Shown here in pieces: positions 10,505 to 20,232 of a stretch of 55,359 bases of DNA (the stretch's first letter is position 1; each line of letters starts with the position of its first letter). Under the pieces are notes generated by a model. The model had not been told where the DNA came from and did not search any database. It worked only from the letters and a program-made list of their open reading frames with translations. This DNA is from Saccharicrinis aurantiacus (GTDB lineage Bacteria > Bacteroidota > Bacteroidia > Bacteroidales > Marinilabiliaceae), in contig NZ_LYBV02000003.1 of assembly GCF_001660705.2 (NCBI RefSeq), positions 1 through 55,359 on the forward strand, written 5' to 3'. A program made the translations under genes and the position numbers.

Positions 10505-13500
10505 ATGAGTCTATCTTCAATGATTGATAAAATAAAATCCATTCATGTTCTGTTTGTAGTATCTGTATTATTGTCAATAATATTTGCCTCAATATACAAG
10601 CATAATACTGATGGTGCTTTTAATCTGCGTAGCTTTAGAACTACCTTGATAGAAAAAAAACATGAAGCTCAGGAATATTCCACTGGTGTGCTTAAAGCAT
10701 TAGATAAGGAAACTCCATGGAAACTTGTAGAAAAATCTTTAAACGATAAACCCGAGGGGTATGATTTTTTAATTTACGAGAACGATTCGTTAGTGGCATG
10801 GAGTGATCAAATGCTCTCTTATAAAAACGAAGGTATTCAGCAGTTCGACCAGCAAGTAGTTAAGCTTGAAAATGAGTGGGCATGGGTTCATGTATACAAG
10901 CATCATAAGCAAAAAGTAATATCCATTATAAGTTTAAGAAAAGAGTATCCTTATAATAATGCATTTTTACATGATGCCTATACAATTGCTAGTCCGTTTA
11001 ATGATGATTGTAAGTTAATTACCAAGCAAATTGAAGGTCAGCTTCAGGTTACTGACGAAGATGGTACTTTCTTATTTTCAATTGAGAATTGCCAAAAAGA
11101 GAATGTAATTTATGCTTATATAAGCATAATGTTTTTTATAATTTGCCTGTTAATTTACTTTAGCGTTATTATTAATGAACTGAAAAAAGCCAAATCGAAT
11201 AAAGTTAAGTGGATTATTTTTTATGGCAGTACATTATTTATATTTATACTTTACGCAGCACATAGTTATTTAAATTGGCCAGGTATTCTATTTGAAACGG
11301 CCTTATTCTCACCAATACATTTTGGCGTAAATAGGTTTTTATCCAATCTTGGTAGTCTGTTATTTTTTGCAATTCTAGTGTATATGCATGCACTATTGTT
11401 TTATAGGTATATAGATTTAGGTAGCTCTTCTTTCGGAGGCGAAATACTTTGGCGCAAATACCTGATGTTAGTTTTCAATATTGTGATAGGGGTTGCAATT
11501 TGGTTTGTAGCTAATCATATTATAATTGAAATGTTCGATCATTCTCCGGTAGCAACGCTTGTATTTAAGGTTACCGATATTCAAGTATACGGAGTGGTTC
11601 GAATCTTTATAACTGCCCTTCTTTGGTTGTCTTCGGTTCTTGTGTTAGAAAAAATGTTGAGGAGTTTTTACTTGCATTTTACTAAGCGACTACAATTAAT
11701 TGTATTGTGTGTTGTAGTAGCCATTTCTTTATTGTTTTGTCATAATCTTCTGCATTATATTATTCAGGTTGGTGTTATACTGTTGTATATGCTGTTATTA
11801 TGGATCAAACAAAATCCGAACAGACACGCTTATACTTCTTTTATTTGGTTTATATTTTTCTTTGCAGCTTATGCAGTAGTTGTATTTTTAATTCATTATG
11901 TAGATAAAGAAAATGAGGAAAGGCGTTTACTGATTGATAATCTTTCTTTTCGATTAATATTAGAAGAGGATCCTCTATCAGAGCTACTACTAAAAGAAAA
12001 AGAACAACTTATAAATAAGGATACCTTTTTATTGCAGGAGCTTACAAAACCTAATATGGATGTAAGGCAAATTCAGCGACATTTATCAAAAGTCTATTTT
12101 GATGGGTATTTGTCGAGGTATGATTTACAATTGATTCCATGTTGGCCTGGGGGCGAGGTTAGATTAACACAAACCGATAGCCTATATGATTGCTATAGTT
12201 ATTTTAAAGGAATTTTAAAAAATCATGGTACCAAAGTTTTAGGTAGTAATAACTATTACTTTATGAGTTCGCCGGTTGATGTAATTACCTACTTTGGGGT
12301 GTTTACCTTTTACGCAAATTCAGATCAAGAAGTAACTTTATTTTTAGAGTTGGTTGCAAAGCCGTTTTTTGAAGGGGCTGGATATCCAGAGTTGTTGCTT
12401 ACGGAACGTGAGCGAAAGTTAAAGGAGCCTTTTACGCATTATTCATATGGTAAATACGTAAATCAGGAATTGGTAAAACAAACCGGAGATTTTTCGTACT
12501 CAAAAGAAGTTTTTTCAAAGGGTTCAGAACTTGAAAACTATGGAACCTTTAGGTATAAAGGTTTTGATCATATGGTGTATCATCCTGAAGATGATGTAAC
12601 TATTATTTTGTCTTTGCCAGTGATTGACTTTAATATGTTGTTGGTTGCCTTTTCTAGTTTCTTTATTTTTTATTTTGTATTTGGTTCAATACTCGTATCC
12701 ATCATCAAAGTAAAAAAAGGGCAATTATTTAGGAATTTCTCTATTCATGAGCGGATACAGGTATCCATCATAAGTTTAATGTTTTTATTACTTATAGCTA
12801 TTGCAGGGGGGTCTGTTTGGCAAAGTTTAAATAGGTTTGAGGAGAAAAATCATCAAATATTATCAGAAAAAACCAAGTCTATTTTGATGGAGCTTGAACA
12901 TAAAATAGGCTCAAAAGTAGACATCACAGAAGAGGATGAAGCTTATTTAACTTCTTTACTTACTAAATTCTCAAATGTATTTTATACAGATATAAATATG
13001 TATAGTCTGGGAGGACGGTTAATGGCCACTTCTCGACCAGAGTTGTACGAAAAAGGATTACAGAGTCACTTAATGAATAGCGCTGGCTTTTTGGCAATGA
13101 GAAATAATCTCGAAAACGAATTTATCCAATATGAGAAGATTGGTGACCTAGAGTTTTTGTCGGCATACGTTCCTTTCTTTAATAATAAAAATGAAATAAT
13201 GGCTTACATCAATATGCCTTATTTTATTGGTACATCAGAAATTAGAGAAGAAGTATCTTCTTTGGTAATGGGGATTTTGAATTTTTATTTGATCTTTTTA
13301 ATTATCGTTTTTGCATTAACAGTTGTCATATCTCGACGAATTACCTATCCACTTTTAGTGGTACAAGATAAAATGAGTCGTTTGCAATTGGGTGTAAGAA
13401 ACGAGAAAATAGAATATAAATGGAACGATGAGATAGGTAAGCTTGTTACTGAGTATAACCGAATGGTTGATGAGTTGGCAAGTAGCGCTGAGAATTTGGC

Positions 13501-14191
13501 AAAATCGCAACGAGAATTAGCTTGGCGCGAAATGGCACAGCAGATAGCGCATGAAATTAAAAATCCGCTTACGCCGATGAAGTTGAGTATTCAATATTTG
13601 GAGTTGGCAAGGCAGGATGATGCGGATGATTTTGATATGAAATTGAAGCGTGTATCATCAACTTTAATTGATCAAATAGATAAGTTGTCATCCATTGCTT
13701 CAGAGTTCTCTAATTTTGCTAAAATGCCCGCTGCACAGCGCGAGCAAATCAATATAATTGAATCGTTGTTACAATGTGTTCATTTGTTCGATAAAGAAGA
13801 GAAGGTAGTGTTTAGGGTGATAAATAGGGTAGGAGGAGAGTATCTGGTTTATGCTGACCCTAAACAGCTCATAAGTGTATTTAACAATCTTATTAAAAAT
13901 GCAATGCAAGCCATCCCTGACAAACAAGATGGATTAATTGAAGTGCATATTGAAGATGTTGACGATAATATTGTTATTAGAGTAAAAGATAACGGAAGAG
14001 GTATTCCGGATGAGATTAAGGATAAGTTGTTTATGCCAAACTTTACTACCAAATCATCAGGTATGGGCTTAGGTTTAGCAATTGTAAAGAATATGGTAAA
14101 TATTAATAAAGGTGAGATTTGGTTTGAGACGGAATTAAACGTAGGTTCTACTTTCTCAGTTAAGTTTCCTAAGAATGACCTTTTAAGTTAG
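10505..14191 (+). CDS. Large NtrY-like membrane sensor histidine kinase
   Basis: A 1228-residue histidine kinase, about twice the usual length. One N-terminal helix (about 14-32) precedes an extracytoplasmic segment, then a block of about seven hydrophobic helices (about 200-460), a large extracytoplasmic region (about 470-715), two further helices, a second sensor region (about 780-905), a last helix and a HAMP linker. The kinase core is intact: the phospho-acceptor histidine is about residue 1016 in QIAHEIKNPLTPMKL, followed by the N box NNLIKNAMQAIP, G1 DNGRGIP and G2 GMGLGLAIVKNM. The ENPLTP-type H box is NtrY-like. No response regulator follows; the adjacent minus-strand LuxR protein has a non-phosphorylatable receiver. 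The signal is unknown. Confidence 0.9.
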   Translation: MSLSSMIDKIKSIHVLFVVSVLLSIIFASIYKHNTDGAFNLRSFRTTLIEKKHEAQEYSTGVLKALDKETPWKLVEKSLNDKPEGYDFLIYENDSLVAWSDQMLSYKNEGIQQFDQQVVKLENEWAWVHVYKHHKQKVISIISLRKEYPYNNAFLHDAYTIASPFNDDCKLITKQIEGQLQVTDEDGTFLFSIENCQKENVIYAYISIMFFIICLLIYFSVIINELKKAKSNKVKWIIFYGSTLFIFILYAAHSYLNWPGILFETALFSPIHFGVNRFLSNLGSLLFFAILVYMHALLFYRYIDLGSSSFGGEILWRKYLMLVFNIVIGVAIWFVANHIIIEMFDHSPVATLVFKVTDIQVYGVVRIFITALLWLSSVLVLEKMLRSFYLHFTKRLQLIVLCVVVAISLLFCHNLLHYIIQVGVILLYMLLLWIKQNPNRHAYTSFIWFIFFFAAYAVVVFLIHYVDKENEERRLLIDNLSFRLILEEDPLSELLLKEKEQLINKDTFLLQELTKPNMDVRQIQRHLSKVYFDGYLSRYDLQLIPCWPGGEVRLTQTDSLYDCYSYFKGILKNHGTKVLGSNNYYFMSSPVDVITYFGVFTFYANSDQEVTLFLELVAKPFFEGAGYPELLLTERERKLKEPFTHYSYGKYVNQELVKQTGDFSYSKEVFSKGSELENYGTFRYKGFDHMVYHPEDDVTIILSLPVIDFNMLLVAFSSFFIFYFVFGSILVSIIKVKKGQLFRNFSIHERIQVSIISLMFLLLIAIAGGSVWQSLNRFEEKNHQILSEKTKSILMELEHKIGSKVDITEEDEAYLTSLLTKFSNVFYTDINMYSLGGRLMATSRPELYEKGLQSHLMNSAGFLAMRNNLENEFIQYEKIGDLEFLSAYVPFFNNKNEIMAYINMPYFIGTSEIREEVSSLVMGILNFYLIFLIIVFALTVVISRRITYPLLVVQDKMSRLQLGVRNEKIEYKWNDEIGKLVTEYNRMVDELASSAENLAKSQRELAWREMAQQIAHEIKNPLTPMKLSIQYLELARQDDADDFDMKLKRVSSTLIDQIDKLSSIASEFSNFAKMPAAQREQINIIESLLQCVHLFDKEEKVVFRVINRVGGEYLVYADPKQLISVFNNLIKNAMQAIPDKQDGLIEVHIEDVDDNIVIRVKDNGRGIPDEIKDKLFMPNFTTKSSGMGLGLAIVKNMVNINKGEIWFETELNVGSTFSVKFPKNDLLS

Positions 14192-14206
14192 ACAATTGAA
14201 ATTTAA

Positions 14207-14785
14207 TTAAGATATATCCTCAACTGAAATTATTTGGTTCAATATTGAATAAACAGTTAAACCCGAAACGGTTTTAATACCTAACTTTCGCGTAATGTTT
14301 TTTCTATGAGAAATAACCGTGTGTGTGCTAATGTATAGATTGGTTGCTATTTCTTTGTTGGTTTTTCCTAATGCAATTTCGCGCAATACATCCTTTTCTC
14401 TATCGCTTAATTCTTCAGAAGCAGTTTCCTGTTCGTTATGAATGTCAATGCTCTTAATAATTTCTCCTAACTTATTAAGAAGCGTGGATTTTGAATCGAA
14501 AATTGAAATTTGAGTATTGCTACTATCTAAATTTAATGGCGAATTAAAAACAGAAACTACTTCAATCTCATCATTAGAATCTTTTAATAATTGCTCCATA
14601 TTTAAAATAGAGCTTATCGAGGTGTTAATTATAAAAATGTTCGGAGCAGTGTCTCCAATTGTTTCTATAATATCATCCGTTGATGCGGTTTCCTTAATAT
14701 CAATTCCACCCTTTAATTCGTTTAAAACGCTAATCAGTCCTTTTCTAACAAGGTACGAAGGCTCACATATAAGTACTTTGATCAT
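14207..14785 (-). CDS. LuxR/NarL-type regulator with degenerate receiver domain
   Basis: A 192-residue protein with an N-terminal receiver-like domain (1-115) and a C-terminal LuxR helix-turn-helix (about 127-185, with LSDREKDVLREIALGKTNKE and VISHRKNITRKLGI). The receiver is altered: the acidic pair is reduced to CEP (E8) and the phospho-acceptor position in PNIFIINTS is asparagine 54 instead of aspartate. Classical phosphorylation is therefore unlikely, although the fold and DNA-binding domain look intact. It starts 12 nt after the hemerythrin gene, almost certainly in one operon. Activity may be set by protein contact or by expression level. It faces the 3' end of the sensor kinase gene, but is unlikely to be its partner. 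Confidence 0.88.
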   Translation of the reverse strand: MIKVLICEPSYLVRKGLISVLNELKGGIDIKETASTDDIIETIGDTAPNIFIINTSISSILNMEQLLKDSNDEIEVVSVFNSPLNLDSSNTQISIFDSKSTLLNKLGEIIKSIDIHNEQETASEELSDREKDVLREIALGKTNKEIATNLYISTHTVISHRKNITRKLGIKTVSGLTVYSILNQIISVEDIS

Positions 14786-14797
14786 AATTACAAGAGA

Positions 14798-15523
14798 TTA
14801 AAAGTTTTTAATTTCCTGTTCCATTTGTCTCACTTTTGGGATGAGGATTTTCTCTTCAATTTTAGAGTGAATTTGAAGATCAGTTTCTAGTCTGAATATC
14901 TCATACAGAAGAGAATTGTACTTGCAATTATCAGTAGGAGGTGCTAAATACTTGATGAGAATATTCTTTAAATCGAATAACTTTTCTTCGATATCACTAT
15001 GCTCATCCAAATAAATATCAATGCCATATTCTTCAAAGTTTTGGATAAAATCATCCGTCTTTTTTCCTTGATTGATGCATTCTGATAAAGCACTAATATA
15101 GGGGAATACAGTTTTTTCTTCGAGACCAATATGTACGCTTAACTCACGCATATAGTCGGTGAAGAAGTTTTTAATAAGCTCGTAGTTGGCACTGGAATCT
15201 TTTATTTCATCCACTAAGGATACAATCTTTTCATTAATCTCAGGTATCTTGTGATCAAGATAACATTGATGTGTTCTGCGCAAGAAACCGATAAACCACT
15301 CTGCCTTAAAAACTAAAAATTTCTCTTTCGGAAAATAGTCTGCATCATGAAATACATTGGCTAGTTGTAGAAAAAAATCAGTGTTCACATTATTTTCAAT
15401 GCAAACCTCATCAATCGATTTTTCTCTAAACCCCAAAGGAATACCAATTCGTTGAATAACAGCAAGCAGTTGAAAATCCATATGGATTAAATCTGCCATT
15501 TTCATTTCTGCAGTAATAAGCAT
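14798..15523 (-). CDS. Hemerythrin-domain di-iron protein, RIC/YtfE-like
   Basis: A 241-residue cytoplasmic protein. The C-terminal four-helix domain (about 75-235) carries di-iron ligand candidates with RIC-like spacing: H85, H131, E135, H175, H219 and E223, plus an additional H91. The N-terminal 60 residues resemble the ScdA_N domain (IQRIGIPLGFREKSIDEVC, then NNVNTDFFLQL), but the twin cysteine that normally follows the glycine-rich turn is replaced by PLGF. RIC proteins repair iron-sulfur clusters damaged by nitric oxide or peroxide. Here the cysteine loss and the cotranscribed regulator point instead to a sensor of oxygen, NO or redox state; this is inference. The start Met is at 15523; an internal Met at residue 7 is also possible. 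Confidence 0.85.
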   Translation of the reverse strand: MLITAEMKMADLIHMDFQLLAVIQRIGIPLGFREKSIDEVCIENNVNTDFFLQLANVFHDADYFPKEKFLVFKAEWFIGFLRRTHQCYLDHKIPEINEKIVSLVDEIKDSSANYELIKNFFTDYMRELSVHIGLEEKTVFPYISALSECINQGKKTDDFIQNFEEYGIDIYLDEHSDIEEKLFDLKNILIKYLAPPTDNCKYNSLLYEIFRLETDLQIHSKIEEKILIPKVRQMEQEIKNF

Positions 15524-15657
15524 AATTATAAATTTTGCCTAAAAATACTGTCTATTTTTATTTTGTCCAAATAAAGAGAAGCTTTTGCGTGAAGATTATT
15601 TTAATTGAGATGTGTTCATATAAGATTCTAGAGATTTATTCAATCAATATCTTATAA

Positions 15658-15698
15658 GGCATCTGGTAATTATTCATTGTAAAACATTACCAGATGCC
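15658..15698 (-). terminator. Hairpin at the end of the polysaccharide cluster
   Basis: A perfect 13-bp inverted repeat (15658-15670 with 15686-15698, 15-base loop) lies 14 nt after the last sulfatase stop. It lacks a strong T run on the minus strand (TTATAAG follows), so it may be a weak terminator or an RNA 3'-end stabiliser. Confidence 0.65.
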
Positions 15699-15712
15699 AT
15701 GTATTTAATTAT

Positions 15713-17521
15713 CTAGTTTGTTTTTTTTATATAAACATAAAAGGCCGAAAATTTGATAGCATCTTCTCCTATGAAATTAGCCTCTAGGCGTTGACGGCCT
15801 TCGCACAGATATGCTTTAAAGCTTACATTGTTTGCATTCATATCAACGTTTTCTTCCATGTGAATTCCTTCAATATCTAATATGGCTTTATTTATGTTTA
15901 GCTTTACCCCTGCAGGGCGTGTTTCGTACCAGGGTAATTTTGTGCCCAATACCGGAACGGTATCTGTAAAAGCTAAATCAGATTCTTTAGGCCATCTGCG
16001 TAATTCAATTTCGTATTCACCTTCTTGCTGTATATCAACCATCCAATATCCTGTACCTAATGCAGGTTTCTTTCCTTCGTATGGGTTTCTGATATATGTT
16101 TGACTCCAAGTTACAGGAGAAAATGTATGTAAATCGTGGGCTGTTAATGTATAATCTGTTTGATGAGGAGCTCCAATTTTATAGGCTTCAAAGCGTCCAA
16201 ATTCTCGAGAAGTATATGACCACCATTGTTCGTATGCTGCACGCATTTCTTTCACCTTTGAGGGATACTTTTTAGCAATGTCAGTTTTCTGAGCAGGATC
16301 TTTACTTAAATCGTATAGTTTCTTTCCGTTAATCAAACGCCAGTTATCATCCATTACTGCACATTGACGCCATTTTTCGGGTTGCTGAATACGATTGTTA
16401 TCTACCACACAATAACGATGTGACCAATCTTTTATTTCTTGGCGCATCAGTGGAGCTAAGTCTCGTCCATCACGCCCTGTGTTTGGGTGGTTGTTTAATC
16501 CGCATAAGCTAACAAGGGTTGGTAATATGTCAAAATTCATGGCCAATTGGTTTACATCGTACCCACCTTTTATTTTTCCATCTTCCCATCTGATAAAGAA
16601 AGGAACTCTGTGTCCGCCCTCGTATGGTGAGCCCTTATAACCATTCATACCAGCATTATATATATACTTGCTTTTACCATCCTTAATTGTATGATATGCT
16701 GCACCATTATCTGTTGTGAAAATCAGGATTGTATTGTCTTTTATTCCTAGTTTATCAAGCTTTTTCTCTAATAAGCCTATGTTATCATCAATGTTTGTAA
16801 TCATCCCATAATAAGCTTTTTGAGTTTCGTTTAAAAGTTTCTCTTTTTTATACTTGTTGAAGTATTCTTCAGGAACATTATAAGGGCCATGAGGTGCATT
16901 TGGCGAGATGTAAACAAAGAATGGTTCATCTTTTTTATTCTCAATAAATTCAATGGCTTCAGAAAAGAACACATCAGTACAATAGCCTTCGTATTTCTGA
17001 GGGGTTCCGTTATGCCAATAGGTATCGTCAAAGTAGTCGTTGTTCCAATAGTCAGGAGTTTGCCCAACACCACCAGCACCATGTGCTACCGTTTCATCAA
17101 ACCCTCTATCTTCGGGTCTGTAAGGATATTCATCACCCAAGTGCCATTTTCCAAACATGGCAGTATTATATCCATTCTGTTTAAACACTTGGGGCATAAT
17201 GGTGAATTTTTCGCGCATTAAACTGCATCCACCAATGGTATGCCATACCCCAGCTCTGTTACCTTCGGCACCAGTCATTAAACCAGAACGACTGGGTGCA
17301 CACGTGGTTCCTGCATGGAAGTTGGTTAAGCGAACGCCCTCGTTGTGGAGTTTATCCATGTTTGGCGTTTTAATAATTTTATTACCTAATGCTGCCACAT
17401 CGCCATAGCCTTGGTCGTCGGTGATTATTAAAATTACATTAGGTTTTTTATTCTCAGCAGCGTGAGAAAAGCTGACTATTGCAAACAATAATAAGACTAG
17501 TAAAAAAGTAATATGTTTCAT
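15713..17521 (-). CDS. S1-type sulfatase with C-terminal accessory domain
   Basis: A 602-residue exported sulfatase (signal peptide 1-21). The metal-binding TDDQGYGD is at about 34-41 and the formylglycine motif C-A-P-S-R starts at Cys74, so the enzyme needs a maturase encoded elsewhere. Further landmarks are FGKWHLGD, PHGPYN and IFTTDNGA, followed by the EGGHRVPFFIRW motif. After the sulfatase core an extra C-terminal portion of roughly 100-140 residues (from about 460) looks like a beta-sandwich or carbohydrate-binding domain, with GYWMVDIQQEGEYEIELRRW. It is the last gene of the minus-strand cluster, 34 nt after the GH43-like gene. Sulfated sugar preference is unknown. Confidence 0.92.
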   Translation of the reverse strand: MKHITFLLVLLLFAIVSFSHAAENKKPNVILIITDDQGYGDVAALGNKIIKTPNMDKLHNEGVRLTNFHAGTTCAPSRSGLMTGAEGNRAGVWHTIGGCSLMREKFTIMPQVFKQNGYNTAMFGKWHLGDEYPYRPEDRGFDETVAHGAGGVGQTPDYWNNDYFDDTYWHNGTPQKYEGYCTDVFFSEAIEFIENKKDEPFFVYISPNAPHGPYNVPEEYFNKYKKEKLLNETQKAYYGMITNIDDNIGLLEKKLDKLGIKDNTILIFTTDNGAAYHTIKDGKSKYIYNAGMNGYKGSPYEGGHRVPFFIRWEDGKIKGGYDVNQLAMNFDILPTLVSLCGLNNHPNTGRDGRDLAPLMRQEIKDWSHRYCVVDNNRIQQPEKWRQCAVMDDNWRLINGKKLYDLSKDPAQKTDIAKKYPSKVKEMRAAYEQWWSYTSREFGRFEAYKIGAPHQTDYTLTAHDLHTFSPVTWSQTYIRNPYEGKKPALGTGYWMVDIQQEGEYEIELRRWPKESDLAFTDTVPVLGTKLPWYETRPAGVKLNINKAILDIEGIHMEENVDMNANNVSFKAYLCEGRQRLEANFIGEDAIKFSAFYVYIKKTN

Positions 17522-17555
17522 TTGAAGTATAGTTTTAAATCGATTTTATTTTTAG

Positions 17556-18557
17556 TTATTTTTCACTTTGCTCTACCCAAAAAAGTTTGTCAACACTTAC
17601 ACCCATATCAGGGTATACAACGCTTGAGATGTACCATTGACCATCTTCGCCTTGGAATATTTCTGGTGCATGTGCTTTTAATATGGTTATTTCCTTTTCG
17701 TTATCAGTTCCAAAGTTGTTGATATTATCTGAAGCATAAACATGAGCATTATGGGTGTAGGCACCCATTAAACTTACACGATCCCATTGTCCTTTTTGCC
17801 AAGAACATACAAAAAGATAAAAGGTATTGTTATAAAAGATTACTGAAGGAGATTCTGGATCAAAATCATTGGTAGTTAAAATGGTTTTTGCCTCACTCCA
17901 CTGTATTAAGTCTTTAGAACTTCGCATGCGTACGCACTTTTCTGAACAATAAGTTATATAATAAATACCTTTGTATAGAATTAGGTTAGGATCACGAGCA
18001 CCTAATTCTTCTTCGAATAAAGTACCTCGTGGTGTCCAGTTAAACAGATCAGGAGAAGTGGCTAAGCGTATGGGGCTATGGCCATAAACCATATAATAAA
18101 GCTCTTCTTTTTTTACAATGTAAGGGGCATGATTAGCGTTGATCTCACCTGGTCGTTCTTTGGGAGGAAGTATTTTGGCCTTATCAGCATAGTGATCTAT
18201 CTCAACAGATTTTTTAAAGTCTGTTACTTTAGAAACTGCATGAAAGGAAGCATATTCTCCTTGGTGAATATTGCCTAACTTAGGGTCGGTATATGGATGG
18301 GTAATTCCAAATATGTGCCACAAGCCATCGTTATGTTTTACAAAACAATGATCATTAGGAATCCATCTTTCATACCATTCGCCTTCTTTTAATTCTTTGG
18401 TATCGGGACCAAAAAAGTAGTCGCCCTTCGGTTGATAAATTTTAATATAATTATTGGCTTGTTTAGGTACCAAAATTCTATTTGTTTGCGCAGGGACTAG
18501 CTGTGTGCACAGTACAAGCCCCATAGTAAACAATATTTTATATCGAACAGTTCTCAT
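17556..18557 (-). CDS. Five-bladed propeller glycoside hydrolase, GH43/GH32-like
   Basis: A 333-residue exported protein (signal peptide 1-24, cleaving near VPAQ). Blade-like repeats carry candidate catalytic acids in the order known from GH43/GH32: Asp in WIPNDHCFVKHNDGLWH, the RDP motif in LGARDPNLILYKGIYYITY, and Glu in DFDPESPSVIFYN. The remaining stretches (LYYMVYGHSPIRLATS, QWYISSVVYPDMGV) fit the same propeller. It sits between a sulfatase and an esterase gene, so it probably trims a sulfated glycan outside the cytoplasm. The family number is uncertain; GH117-like activity on anhydrosugars is an alternative. Confidence 0.75.
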   Translation of the reverse strand: MRTVRYKILFTMGLVLCTQLVPAQTNRILVPKQANNYIKIYQPKGDYFFGPDTKELKEGEWYERWIPNDHCFVKHNDGLWHIFGITHPYTDPKLGNIHQGEYASFHAVSKVTDFKKSVEIDHYADKAKILPPKERPGEINANHAPYIVKKEELYYMVYGHSPIRLATSPDLFNWTPRGTLFEEELGARDPNLILYKGIYYITYCSEKCVRMRSSKDLIQWSEAKTILTTNDFDPESPSVIFYNNTFYLFVCSWQKGQWDRVSLMGAYTHNAHVYASDNINNFGTDNEKEITILKAHAPEIFQGEDGQWYISSVVYPDMGVSVDKLFWVEQSEK

Positions 18558-18588
18558 TTAAATTGATTTTATAAGCTATATATCAATA

Positions 18589-20154
18589 TTATTTTTTAGA
18601 GTGGTCAAATTGATAACGATACTGTGCTTTTATTTTACTTTCCGAGGCAATGGGCCAATTATCGGTTCTGAAACAAGCTACGGGTAAACTATTTCGGTCG
18701 TAAAGGTTGCTCTGTGGCATATCAGACCAAGCGTAGCGAACCGCTACCGGATTCTTGATTTTATCAGAAGATATCTCTACTTGATTTTTGTTGATAATTT
18801 TAGCGTCGGCCCAAACGAACTTCTGATCGGAGCTAGCAATTGCAAAACCTTTGATAGTATTCGAATTAAAAGCATATAAACCTTTATCTACATTTTTAAA
18901 GGTGATGATGATTTTATTATTTTTAATTTCCATAGATTGATAACGAGGGCTTTTACCTACAATATCATATCCGTAAGTTTCATCTAAAGCCAAGCGCGCT
19001 AAGCGCTTACCCATTTCTTGTTTGTTGCGGTAGTGGATGTCGTTGCTTTCACCTACATCCATAGATACTACTTCACCAGTGTTCGGTAATGAAAGGGTTT
19101 TAGACATTCCCTCACGCAGTTCAGCCCATGAACTATTTTTTGGCTCTATATCGGGTTCTTTCATGCTCGCAATTTGAATCCAATAAAAAGGAAAATTACC
19201 CAGCTGCCATCGTTCACGCCACGTGTTAATCAGTATTGGAAATAAATCGCTGTATTGGTCGCCTCGGCCAAGGTTACTTTCACCCTGACACCATATTGAA
19301 CCTTTCATTCCATAACCCACAACAGGGTGAATTACTCCGTTGTAACCATTGGCTGGTCTATTTTGTGCTGTGCGAATGTCGCGAGGTGGAAATATTTTCT
19401 TACCCGGTTTTCCCGCCTCTTCCCAGGCTTTGTATTTTTTCTTGGAATCGACGATCATTTGGTCGGAGAATTGAGAAATTCTCCAATCCCAATCTTCCAA
19501 AAACTCCTTATGCTCATAGTTTTCTTCAATGGCATCACGAGGAATCCATGTTTCTAGAGAAGATGCTCCCCACGAAGCATTAATTAAGCCAACAGGGACA
19601 TCTAGTATTTGGTGTAATTGTTTACCAAAGAAATACCCTGCTGCCGAGAACTTAGGTAATGATTCAGGTGTACATGCATACCATGAAGAATCTCTAATTT
19701 CGGTTTGTAGTTCAGGGCTTCCTACCAAAGGAATAGAGAATAATCTGATTTCAGGAAAGTCTGCTGCAAGTAGTTCTAGGTCGGAATGGTTTGAGTTTTC
19801 AACGCTCCACTGCATATTTGACTGACCTGTACAAATCCAGACTTCACCAACCAGAATATCCTCAAAAGTGATTTTGTTCTTTTTGCCCTCGATGGTCATG
19901 ATAAAAGGGCCGCTAGCTTTCATCGGATCAAGCTTAATCTTCCATTTGCCATTTTTGTCAGTTGTTGCAGTATGCACTTGGCCGGCAATTGTTACTTTGA
20001 CGGTTTCTTTTTTATCGGCAGTACCCCAAATTGAGTTTTGCTGATTGCGTTGCAGTACCATTTTGTTGCCAAATATATTGGCTACTTTTACTTCTGCCTG
20101 AGCACCAATGCTAATTAATAAAAATAGTACGATGTGTAAAAAAGAGTTCTTCAT
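18589..20154 (-). CDS. Sialate O-acetylesterase-like SGNH carbohydrate esterase
   Basis: A 521-residue exported protein (signal peptide 1-20). An N-terminal beta-sandwich (VKVANIFGNKMVLQRNQ onward, 21-100) precedes the SASA/PF03629 esterase domain. The nucleophile motif GQSNMQW has Ser at about residue 112, the second block is WCQGESN, and the catalytic Asp/His pair is likely in SNDIHYRNKQEMGKRLA. Relatives remove O-acetyl groups from sialic acid or from other sugars such as xylose units. No sialic acid genes lie nearby, so deacetylation of the cluster's polysaccharide is more likely. It is 31 nt upstream of the GH43-like gene. Confidence 0.87.
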   Translation of the reverse strand: MKNSFLHIVLFLLISIGAQAEVKVANIFGNKMVLQRNQQNSIWGTADKKETVKVTIAGQVHTATTDKNGKWKIKLDPMKASGPFIMTIEGKKNKITFEDILVGEVWICTGQSNMQWSVENSNHSDLELLAADFPEIRLFSIPLVGSPELQTEIRDSSWYACTPESLPKFSAAGYFFGKQLHQILDVPVGLINASWGASSLETWIPRDAIEENYEHKEFLEDWDWRISQFSDQMIVDSKKKYKAWEEAGKPGKKIFPPRDIRTAQNRPANGYNGVIHPVVGYGMKGSIWCQGESNLGRGDQYSDLFPILINTWRERWQLGNFPFYWIQIASMKEPDIEPKNSSWAELREGMSKTLSLPNTGEVVSMDVGESNDIHYRNKQEMGKRLARLALDETYGYDIVGKSPRYQSMEIKNNKIIITFKNVDKGLYAFNSNTIKGFAIASSDQKFVWADAKIINKNQVEISSDKIKNPVAVRYAWSDMPQSNLYDRNSLPVACFRTDNWPIASESKIKAQYRYQFDHSKK

Positions 20155-20232
20155 TTTTTAAGTGTGTATATTCGATTTAAAATTTAACCTTATCTAAAAA
20201 TATAACGGTCTATAGAAATAGTTTAGACCCTT

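Noticed and set aside
14207-14785. The LuxR protein as response regulator of the adjacent large kinase
   Set aside because: The receiver lacks the phospho-acceptor Asp, and the gene is convergent with the kinase and cotranscribed with the hemerythrin gene instead.
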